DNA of 12,578 nucleotides from Clostridiales bacterium (lineage in GTDB: Bacteria > Bacillota > Clostridia > Christensenellales > Borkfalkiaceae). The stretch lies in the NCBI GenBank assembly GCA_003538975.1, contig DPQQ01000011.1, forward strand, positions 16,774 to 29,351. The letters are read 5' to 3'. This document shows positions 1 through 5,626 of the stretch, piece by piece. Each line of letters opens with the position of its first letter. Within the stretch, counting starts at the first letter, position 1. The translations under genes and the position numbers were made by a program. A model generated the notes under the pieces. It did no database searches. It had not been told where the DNA came from and saw only the letters and a list, made by a program, of their open reading frames with translations.

Positions 1-1
1 C

Positions 2-436
2 GGCTGGAAGTTCAACGAATGGGAGATGAAAGGCGTACCCGTTCGTATCGAAATCGGTCCGCGCGACATCGAAAACGGCGTTGCCGCGGTCATGAGAAGA
101 GATACGCTCGAAAAGAAAGAAGTTCCGCTTGAAAACATAGACAGGACTATAGCCGAACTTCTTGATGAAATTCAGAAGAATATGCTCGAAAAGTCGAGAG
201 AAAGAAGAGACTCTAAAATCGTCGAAGCCGATACTTTGGACGGAATACTTAAAGGAGTCGAAAACCACTGCTTCGTAAAAGCAGGCTGGTGCGGCTGCCG
301 CGAATGCGAAGACAAGGTTAAAGAAGTCGCCGCCGCCACGTCGAGAGTAATGGTCGACGAAGAAGGAGTTCCCGAAACTTGCGCCGTCTGCGGCAAACCC
401 GCAAAGCATAAAGTCGTATTCGCCCGCGCATACTGA
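2..436 (+). CDS. proS: Prolyl-tRNA synthetase, archaeal/eukaryal type, C-terminal part (5' end outside window)
   Basis: This is the 3' end of a gene for proline--tRNA ligase, which charges tRNA-Pro with proline in the cytoplasm. The frame is open to the left edge, so only about 144 residues are visible. The fragment begins in the anticodon-binding region with GWKFNEWEMKGVPVRIEIGP and RDIENG, a signature of the type-3 (archaeal/eukaryal-like) ProRS. It then shows the C-terminal zinc-binding domain: a WCGCREC cluster (codons at 290-307), a CAVCGK pair (380-394), and the typical ending FARAY, with tyrosine as the last residue. Bacterial-type ProRS with an editing insertion does not have this tail. 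The cluster holds one extra cysteine (CxCxxC), so the exact zinc ligands are uncertain. The stop is TGA. No close partner gene follows; the next gene starts 136 bp downstream. The identification is secure, but length and catalytic core cannot be judged here. Confidence 0.95.
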   Translation, partial: GWKFNEWEMKGVPVRIEIGPRDIENGVAAVMRRDTLEKKEVPLENIDRTIAELLDEIQKNMLEKSRERRDSKIVEADTLDGILKGVENHCFVKAGWCGCRECEDKVKEVAAATSRVMVDEEGVPETCAVCGKPAKHKVVFARAY

Positions 437-454
437 TTTACGCGTGAAGGTGCG

Positions 455-474
455 ATAAAAACGGCTGTTTTTAT
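455..474 (+). terminator. A/T-rich hairpin after proS, possible weak terminator
   Basis: A perfect 8-bp inverted repeat (ataaaaac / gtttttat) encloses a 4-nt ggct loop, 18 bp after the proS stop. The 3' arm is itself U-rich, but the stem has only one G-C pair, so it would be a weak terminator at best. The rest of the 437-572 gap shows no clear promoter. A near-identical 20-nt sequence lies at 8624-8643. Confidence 0.35.
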
Positions 475-572
475 ATTATTGTATAGAAGCGTTTTTATAA
501 GCGCATGGAGCTGTTCCGAATGAGATCCGGGTATAAGCGGAATATTAAAGGCGGCTTTTTAAGGAGAAAATT

Positions 573-1457
573 ATGTATTATATAGAAATGGGCGGAAAGA
601 TTGCGGAGATGCCGTTAAGCAGCGTATACGTGTCCGTAGCGATGGCGGCATTAGTCGGACTTTTGTTCTACTTTTTCATGTCGTACGGTCTTTTCAGAAT
701 GGCGTCTAACGCCGGTATCAAAAATCCCGGGTACGCGTTCATTCCTTTTTACAGATGGCTCGTTCTCGGCAAAATCGTCGGAAACGGGATATTTTTCGGA
801 AGAAAGAGTAATAAAATAGGTCTCGTCGCGCTTATCGTGGTTGCGGTTACCGTGTTCACGAGCTTGTCCTATATGATTTGCGAAGGCGCAGGTATGGTAA
901 AAGCTTACCGCGAAGGTTACGAAATAATCTTTTCGTCGACGAACAGCGCATTTTACCTTATTCCGGCGGGAAGTACCGAAAACATTACCTTCGATATGAG
1001 TTTCGAATATTTTCAGAAGCTCTATTACAGCAACGCATTTTTACTCTTCGACAACGTAGTGTACTATCTCAATTACGTTGCCGAAATCGCGTATATAATG
1101 TTTATGTACAGCGTATGGAGCTCGATTTTCATAAAGTACAAACCTTTCGGAATGACAATAGCGTACGTTCTTGTCGCTACTATTATCGGCGCGTCGTCGC
1201 CTATTCTCAATATCGGCGGTCTTTTCGTGTTCATTTTCAGAAACAGAAAGCCTTTTAATATGGACGAATATATGAAGAGAGCAAACGGCGGCAACCCGTA
1301 TAACGGAAACGGTTACGATAACGGGCAGAACAGTTCCGATCCTTACGGAAGATACGACGGAAGGTATGCAGATCCTTTCGGAGAGGACGATCAGAACAAA
1401 AATACGAGCGGCGGTCAGAACGGTAAAGATCCCGGAGATCCGTTCGGAGATCTTTAA
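573..1457 (+). CDS. Multi-pass membrane protein of unknown function with disordered Gly/Asn/Asp tail
   Basis: The function is not recognised. The 294-residue protein has a hydrophobic helix at about 17-41, then the stretch FRMASNAGIKNPGYAFIPFY (about 41-60) leading to LGKIVG. This resembles the 'xLYxMAxxAGIxNxWLAFIPxxNxxxLGKI' pattern of small clostridial membrane proteins annotated only as hypothetical. Further helices lie at about 82-101, 165-187 and 195-225. The loop at about 102-160 is rich in Ser, Tyr and Phe and may face outside. From about residue 233 the tail is low-complexity (Gly, Asn, Asp, Tyr), with repeated DPYG, DPFGE and DPFGDL motifs and many acidic residues, so it is probably disordered and cytoplasmic. 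The start is supported by AAGGAG at 561-566, six bases before ATG. A strong terminator follows the stop, so it ends its transcription unit. It could be a scaffold or envelope-stress protein, but nothing visible decides this. Confidence 0.85.
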   Translation: MYYIEMGGKIAEMPLSSVYVSVAMAALVGLLFYFFMSYGLFRMASNAGIKNPGYAFIPFYRWLVLGKIVGNGIFFGRKSNKIGLVALIVVAVTVFTSLSYMICEGAGMVKAYREGYEIIFSSTNSAFYLIPAGSTENITFDMSFEYFQKLYYSNAFLLFDNVVYYLNYVAEIAYIMFMYSVWSSIFIKYKPFGMTIAYVLVATIIGASSPILNIGGLFVFIFRNRKPFNMDEYMKRANGGNPYNGNGYDNGQNSSDPYGRYDGRYADPFGEDDQNKNTSGGQNGKDPGDPFGDL

Positions 1458-1465
1458 TTAAAAAA

Positions 1466-1483
1466 CAGGGAATGAAATCCCTG
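1466..1483 (+). other. Small hairpin preceding the terminator
   Basis: A perfect 6-bp inverted repeat, caggga / tccctg, with a 6-nt atgaaa loop, starts 9 bp after the stop of the membrane-protein gene. It stands just ahead of the main terminator stem (1487-1510). With no U-tract of its own, it is more likely a 3'-end stabilising stem than a terminator. Confidence 0.5.
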
Positions 1484-1486
1484 ACG

Positions 1487-1511
1487 AAAAGTCGCCGCGC
1501 GGCGACTTTTT
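1487..1511 (+). terminator. Strong intrinsic terminator
   Basis: The sequence aaaagtcgcc / ggcgactttt forms a 10-bp stem with a gcgc loop; the whole 24 nt is a perfect palindrome, followed by one more T. The stem base is A-rich on the 5' side and gives a U-run on the 3' side, so it could work in both directions. It separates the membrane-protein gene from mnmE, which therefore probably has its own promoter in the short AT-rich stretch at 1512-1547, though none is clear there. Confidence 0.85.
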
Positions 1512-1547
1512 ATCGTAAAAATATAAAACCAATAAAAAGGAACAGTT

Positions 1548-2891
1548 ATGGAAGAAAATATAGCCGCGCTTTCGACGGCTTTCGCGACGGCGGGCGTCGC
1601 GGTAATAAGAATAAGCGGCGATTCTCCGCTTGAAATAGCCGAAAAAATGTTCGCCCCGCAAGGAAAAACGCCCGTAAAAGATTTCGAACCGTATAAAATG
1701 TACACGGGGACTATCGACGGCAAGACGTTTACCGATTACGGAATGTGCGTTTACTTCAAAGCTCCTAAAAGTTATACCGGCGAAAACATGGTGGAATTCC
1801 ATTGTCACGGCGGCGTAGCGATAGTAAAAGGACTTTTAAGACGTATTTACGAACTCGGAGCGCGCCCCGCCGAACGCGGCGAATTCACAAAGCGAGCTTT
1901 CGTAAACGGCAAACTTTCGCTCTCTTCGGCGGAAGGCCTTATCGACATGATAAATTCGGAATCCGAAAGCGAAGTAAGGGCGGGTTACGGTTTGTACCGC
2001 GAAAAACTGAAAAAGAAAATAGACGTTATTCAGGATGAACTTACCTACGCTCTCGCAAAAATAGACGCCGATATAGACTTCCCTGAAGAAGATCTCGAAG
2101 CCGTCTCCCGCGAAGAGATAAATGAGACTTTAGATAAAGCGGAGAGCGAGCTCGATAAAATTTTAGCTACTTACAGAACGGGCAGAACTCTCAAAAACGG
2201 AGTGAAGGTCGCTATCTGCGGCAAGCCGAACGCGGGAAAGAGTTCGCTCCTTAATGCGATTTTGGGTTACGAGAAGGCGATAGTTACTTCAATTCCCGGT
2301 ACAACGCGCGACGTGGTCGAAGGCTCGACTTCTATAAACGGCGTAAAGTTCGATTTCTACGATACCGCCGGCATACGCGAGACTTCGGACGAAGTCGAAG
2401 GCATAGGCGTTAGCATCGCTTTGAAAACGGTAAAAAACGCCGATCTTGTACTCTTTGTTTACAGCGCGGAAGATTTTAATAAAGAAGACGAAGAAATTTT
2501 ATCAGGTCTTAACGGTCTGAACGTCGTCAAGGTAATGAATAAAACCGACCTTGCGGACGGCAAAAATAACGACGTAATTTTGCCGGAACTTAAAACTTCC
2601 GCAGCCACGGGCGCGGGCGTCGAAGAACTTAAACGGTATGTTTTCGAGCGTACAGTCGGGGCGAATATTGACCTTGGCGGTGACTTTTTAACAGAAGAAA
2701 GACACTACGACGCAATAAAGCGCGCCAAAGAAAAGATTGCTTCGGCAAAAGCTTCCGTAATAGATATGCCGCTCGATCTGTCGTCGATAGATATTAAAGA
2801 AGCGTGGCAGTATCTCGGCGAAATCTCGGGTAAATCCGCGTCCGAAGACGTCATAAACGAAATATTTTCGAAATTCTGCGTAGGCAAATAA
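1548..2891 (+). CDS. mnmE: tRNA uridine-5-carboxymethylaminomethyl(34) synthesis GTPase MnmE
   Basis: MnmE (TrmE), with MnmG, builds the cmnm5 group on U34 of certain tRNAs using methylene-THF and GTP hydrolysis. The 447 residues match the usual family length of about 450-460. The N-terminal tetrahydrofolate-binding domain contains GVAVIRISG and the conserved ENMVEFHCHGG. A helical domain carries the inserted Ras-like G domain: P-loop GKPNAGKS at 225-232, TTRD at 252-255, DTAGIRET at 272-279 and NKTD at 331-334. The protein ends in FCVGK, placing the conserved C-terminal cysteine at 444 in the C(I/V)GK motif. The start ATG is preceded by AAAAAGG at 1534-1540. The partner gene mnmG, often adjacent in Firmicutes, is not next to it. 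Every family motif is intact, and no alternative identity is plausible. Confidence 0.98.
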   Translation: MEENIAALSTAFATAGVAVIRISGDSPLEIAEKMFAPQGKTPVKDFEPYKMYTGTIDGKTFTDYGMCVYFKAPKSYTGENMVEFHCHGGVAIVKGLLRRIYELGARPAERGEFTKRAFVNGKLSLSSAEGLIDMINSESESEVRAGYGLYREKLKKKIDVIQDELTYALAKIDADIDFPEEDLEAVSREEINETLDKAESELDKILATYRTGRTLKNGVKVAICGKPNAGKSSLLNAILGYEKAIVTSIPGTTRDVVEGSTSINGVKFDFYDTAGIRETSDEVEGIGVSIALKTVKNADLVLFVYSAEDFNKEDEEILSGLNGLNVVKVMNKTDLADGKNNDVILPELKTSAATGAGVEELKRYVFERTVGANIDLGGDFLTEERHYDAIKRAKEKIASAKASVIDMPLDLSSIDIKEAWQYLGEISGKSASEDVINEIFSKFCVGK

Positions 2892-2963
2892 AAAATTTAC
2901 GGAGTTACATCGCCGACACGTTACGATAAAACCCGATAAAATTATAAATAATAACATAATAAA

Positions 2964-3000
2964 CCCCTCGTTCGCATAATAAAAGAACGGGGGATTTTTT
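2964..3000 (+). terminator. Terminator-like hairpin ending exactly at the uppP start codon
   Basis: Bases 2965-2973 (ccctcgttc) pair with 2985-2993 (gaacggggg), giving nine base pairs with one G-T wobble and an 11-nt loop. After one A comes a run of six T (2995-3000), and ATG of uppP follows directly at 3001. The structure fits an intrinsic terminator for mnmE. The same G-run (2989-2993) is the only Shine-Dalgarno-like sequence in front of uppP, seven bases before ATG, so folding would hide it. This may be mnmE termination with read-through, or an attenuator of uppP. Confidence 0.7.
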
Positions 3001-3735
3001 ATGAAAATCTGGCAGGCGATAGTTTTGGGGATAGTTCAGGGACTGACGGAATTTCTGCCGGTTTCTTCGAGCGGTCATCTCGTTCTTTTTACGCACATGC
3101 TCGGCTGTCCGCAGAATATGTTTTTCGACGTGCTTCTGCATATAGGCACTCTCGTACCGCTCGTAGTCGTTTTCAGAGCTGAAATCTTTAAGACGATAAA
3201 GAGTATAAAAAAGCTGCTTTTTCTCGTAATCGCAACTATCCCCGCGGGACTTGCCGGTTACTTTTTCGGAGATAAGATTGAAGAAGCTTTCAGTGTTGAA
3301 TTTCTGCCGGCGGCGTTTGTTTTTACCGCGGCGATTTTGTTTATATCCGAAAAGTTCGGAAGCAAAAAGCGACGTAATATAGGCTTCGGCTCGGCTTGTT
3401 TTTACGGAATGATACAGACGTTTGCTCTTTTACCGGGGATATCGAGAAGCGGAAGCTGTCTTTCGGCGGGGAATTTTTTGGGAATAAGGGGAGAAGAAAA
3501 TTCGGATTTTGCGTTCATGATGAGTCTTCCGGTGATTACGGCGTCGTTTGCTCTCGAAGCGGTTGGTATAAAGACTTTCGGATTTTCGGCGGCGTATATT
3601 ATAGGAACGATAGCCGCATGCGTTTCCGGATTTATAGCGCTTATTCTGATGAAAAAAATAGCGAAATCCGGCAAATACTCTGCGTTTTCGGTATACTTAT
3701 TGCTGCTCGCGGCGGCGATAATACTTTTTTCGTAA
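3001..3735 (+). CDS. uppP: Undecaprenyl-diphosphate phosphatase (BacA/UppP family)
   Basis: UppP removes a phosphate from undecaprenyl diphosphate in the membrane, recycling the lipid carrier for peptidoglycan and other wall polymers; high levels give bacitracin resistance. The N-terminus carries the family signature GLTEFLPVSSSGH (residues 14-26), with the conserved Glu17 and His26, and PGISRSG at 145-151 supplies the catalytic arginine (Arg149). The first acidic residue of the (E/Q)xxxE motif is glutamine here (Gln13), a variant also known from other Gram-positive members. The remainder is hydrophobic and consistent with a multi-pass protein. At 244 residues it is somewhat short for the family (about 260-280), mainly in the loops. 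The start is fixed by the signature beginning ten residues after Met, although the ribosome binding site is poor (GGGGG only) and lies in a hairpin. It is convergent with the next gene on the minus strand. Confidence 0.96.
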   Translation: MKIWQAIVLGIVQGLTEFLPVSSSGHLVLFTHMLGCPQNMFFDVLLHIGTLVPLVVVFRAEIFKTIKSIKKLLFLVIATIPAGLAGYFFGDKIEEAFSVEFLPAAFVFTAAILFISEKFGSKKRRNIGFGSACFYGMIQTFALLPGISRSGSCLSAGNFLGIRGEENSDFAFMMSLPVITASFALEAVGIKTFGFSAAYIIGTIAACVSGFIALILMKKIAKSGKYSAFSVYLLLLAAAIILFS

Positions 3736-3762
3736 AATAAAAACGCCGCTTTCGGCGGCGTT
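3733..3762 (-). terminator. Intrinsic terminator of the minus-strand membrane-protein gene
   Basis: Bases 3742-3749 (aacgccgc) and 3755-3762 (gcggcgtt) form an 8-bp GC-rich stem with a 5-nt loop. Read on the minus strand, the stem is followed by TTTATTTTAC, a good U-tract; on the plus strand it is followed by AAAAACC. It therefore mainly terminates the gene ending at 3784, while also lying just after the uppP stop (3735). Confidence 0.8.
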
Positions 3763-3783
3763 AAAAACCAAAATATAAAAAAC

Positions 3784-4236
3784 TTATACGATAAGGTAAG
3801 AAATATTTTTATTTTCTACGATAAGTTCGTCTACGAAGTTGTCGTAAAAAGCGGGACTTATCGAAATGATCGAGTAATCTTCGCACGAATATACGACGAG
3901 AGCGTTCTGCATTTTGAATTTCTTGACTTCGGTTATATCCTTGATTTCGATCTTTTCGACAAAAAAGCCCGTGCGTTTTACGATATACCCGTTTTTGATT
4001 TTGTAACTCGAAAATATGAGAGAGACGGTCGCGACGACGATTATGAGAATACAAAAGATTACAGTTATCCATAACGAAAGACTGTCAAACCCGTCGATCC
4101 GTCTTTTATGGATGTAATATCCGTCGTAAATCGTAACCGCAAGGGAAAGGACTATCATCGCGATAAAGATGACGGTTATGTAGACGGGCTGTTTTATTCT
4201 GTAAGACTTTGACTTTTTGTTTAAGGTATCTTTCAT
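3784..4236 (-). CDS. Two-helix membrane protein with possible PH-like domain, unknown function
   Basis: This 150-residue protein has a basic N-terminus (residues 1-16, rich in Lys), a transmembrane helix at about 17-37, a short loop with HKRR at 43-46, a second helix at about 55-76, and a soluble C-terminal part of about 74 residues. That part alternates strand-like segments (YKIKNGYIVKRTGFF, then KIEIKDITEVKKF) and ends in a helix-like stretch. The layout, two helices followed by a small beta domain with 'Y-I-x-x-G-x-x-x-R-x-G', resembles bacterial PH-like (DUF304/YdbT-type) membrane proteins; this is an inference from pattern only. It is the only minus-strand gene in the window, set between convergent uppP and divergent yqfC, with its own promoter and terminator. 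No Shine-Dalgarno sequence precedes the ATG, and the promoter placement suggests a leaderless mRNA. Confidence 0.8.
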   Translation of the reverse strand: MKDTLNKKSKSYRIKQPVYITVIFIAMIVLSLAVTIYDGYYIHKRRIDGFDSLSLWITVIFCILIIVVATVSLIFSSYKIKNGYIVKRTGFFVEKIEIKDITEVKKFKMQNALVVYSCEDYSIISISPAFYDNFVDELIVENKNISYLIV

Positions 4237-4242
4237 ATAACT

Positions 4243-4270
4243 ATTATATCACGATTTTTCGATTTGAAAA
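4243..4270 (-). promoter_or_regulatory. Promoter of the minus-strand gene, TATAAT six bases from ATG
   Basis: On the minus strand a perfect TATAAT (plus-strand 4243-4248) is preceded at 16 bp by TTTTCA (plus-strand 4265-4270, four of six matches to TTGACA). Only six bases, agttat, separate the -10 box from the ATG at 4236. The normal transcription start, about seven bases after the -10 box, would fall on or next to the start codon, giving a leaderless transcript. Confidence 0.6.
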
Positions 4271-4341
4271 GGGTTTTTTACTATTTTTTTGATAGCGTCG
4301 GTTTGCGGGTAAAAATCTCACACCGCATATACGGAGGTAAA

Positions 4342-4611
4342 ATGGGCTTTTTGCAGGATTTGTTATTCGGTACGGTTTCGAGCGAACAGGTAGCTCCGTG
4401 CAATTACCGCGCGGAGATCGTTTCGGACAGATTCACTTATATAGAAAACGTGAAGGGAATAAAGAGCTTCGACGATGACAAGGTAGAGCTGTTTTTAAAA
4501 AAGGGAACGATCACCGTAACGGGTAAAAGCCTGTCTCTTAAAAAATACGGAGCGGGCGACGTTTGCATCGGCGGCGAAATAGAAGGATTTTTTATAAACA
4601 AAAACGGATAA
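4342..4611 (+). CDS. yqfC: Sporulation protein YqfC
   Basis: YqfC is a small protein made in the mother cell under sigma-E in Bacillus subtilis; its exact role is not known. The 89 residues match the family size (about 90). The middle carries the recognisable pattern YIENVKGIKSFDDDKVELFL followed by KKGTITVTGKSLSL and a GGEIEGFFI ending, corresponding to 'IENHRG...F.D.EV.L..K.G.L.I.GK......E...I.G.I' of YqfC. The frame stays open upstream to an ATG at 4264, but the GGAGG at 4333-4337, five bases before the ATG at 4342, and the family length both choose the later start. The neighbour yqfD follows after 10 bp, as in Bacillus and Clostridium. Its presence suggests a spore-forming organism or one descended from spore formers. 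Confidence 0.9.
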   Translation: MGFLQDLLFGTVSSEQVAPCNYRAEIVSDRFTYIENVKGIKSFDDDKVELFLKKGTITVTGKSLSLKKYGAGDVCIGGEIEGFFINKNG

Positions 4612-4621
4612 AGGAGCTTGA

Positions 4622-5569
4622 ATGGCGTACTTTGACAAAAACGGCAAAAGGATAAAAGTTACGGGACTAAATCAGACGAATCTTTTAAAAAAGCTTTGGG
4701 TAAACGGCATTACCGTGTACGATTATGTCAAAAAATCGCCCAAAGTTTGTTTTTTTACCGTAAAAAGAGAAGATTTTTCAAAATTTTTTGCAATTACGGA
4801 TAAAACGTGCTATAATATTAAAACAATAAAAGAGTACGGCGTAAAAAGTTTTTTTAAAAAGATTAAAAACGCCGCGGTTTTTCTTATAGCTTTTTTCGTT
4901 TTTACGGTCGCTTCGTACGCGGCTTCGGCTGTGTTTACGGGAATAGATTTTTACGGTTCCGGCGCAGAATATTCCGAAAGGCTTACGACCTATTTTAATA
5001 AACAAGGCTTTAAAAGTTACAGGCTCTTTCCGGAAGCTAAGCTCAAAGAACTCGAAACGAAGACTCTTAAAGAAAACGATTATCTGTCTTTTGTATCGCT
5101 TAAAAAACGCGGTTCGAGACTAAAAGCGACCGTTATAAAAAAAGTTAAGGATTTAAGCGTGAAAAATCCGATAAAAACCGACCTTGTCTCCGACGTAAGC
5201 GGTATCGTTTCGTCGGTACAGGTATATCGTGGGTTCGCTGCGGTAAGAGTCGGGGACGAAGTACAAAAAGGCGATATTTTAGTAAAAACCAAAGGACTTA
5301 TAAAAGACAACGAAGTCGAAACGGATATTATCGCCATGGTTACGATAAAGGTAACCGTAACGGACAAAATAACGCTGCTTACAAACGATCCGGTCGCCGC
5401 CGCCGTCTTATATAAGACAGAAAAAGAAGCCGCAGGCGAATATTCCGACGAGATTTTCGTTGAAGAAGACGAACTCTTCCGGAATGACGACGGCGGATAT
5501 ATATTTAAAGTAACCGCAATAAAAACGGTAGCCGTTTCGACGTATAAAACAGCCGCAACCGGCATATAA
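4622..5569 (+). CDS. yqfD: Sporulation protein YqfD, short form
   Basis: YqfD is a single-pass membrane protein of the sigma-E sporulation regulon in B. subtilis; its biochemical role is unknown. The 315 residues begin with a soluble N-terminal domain (1-80), then one transmembrane helix at about 84-106, then a large, presumably extracytoplasmic region. The family-typical segment is at about 165-230: KNPIKTDLVSDVSGIV, then VRVGDEVQKGDILVKTKGLI, which has the look of a biotinyl/lipoyl-like barrel-sandwich hairpin (V-x-x-G-D-x-V-x-K-G-D-x-L). Bacillus YqfD is near 400 residues, so this protein is about 80 shorter. The start is supported by AAAGGAG overlapping the yqfC stop (4610-4616), with five bases to ATG, so the two genes are surely co-transcribed. 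In B. subtilis phoH follows; here pgpH follows directly. Confidence 0.88.
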   Translation: MAYFDKNGKRIKVTGLNQTNLLKKLWVNGITVYDYVKKSPKVCFFTVKREDFSKFFAITDKTCYNIKTIKEYGVKSFFKKIKNAAVFLIAFFVFTVASYAASAVFTGIDFYGSGAEYSERLTTYFNKQGFKSYRLFPEAKLKELETKTLKENDYLSFVSLKKRGSRLKATVIKKVKDLSVKNPIKTDLVSDVSGIVSSVQVYRGFAAVRVGDEVQKGDILVKTKGLIKDNEVETDIIAMVTIKVTVTDKITLLTNDPVAAAVLYKTEKEAAGEYSDEIFVEEDELFRNDDGGYIFKVTAIKTVAVSTYKTAATGI

Positions 5570-5626
5570 AATAAAAAATAAGTTTACGTTAAAGCAACAA
5601 ATTCAATAACACAAAAGGTTATGACG

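Noticed and set aside
4326..4332. CATATAC before yqfC as a possible sigma-E -10 element
   Set aside because: It directly adjoins the ribosome binding site (4333-4337), so transcription would start within or after it, and no matching -35 element is seen at the correct distance.
4264..4341. In-frame upstream extension of yqfC from an ATG at 4264
   Set aside because: It has no ribosome binding site, crosses the divergent promoter region, makes the protein longer than the family, and GGAGG at 4333-4337 clearly serves the ATG at 4342.
5621..5626. ATG two codons upstream of the chosen pgpH start
   Set aside because: AAAGG at 5614-5618 leaves only two bases before this ATG, but eight before the ATG at 5627; the difference is two residues only.
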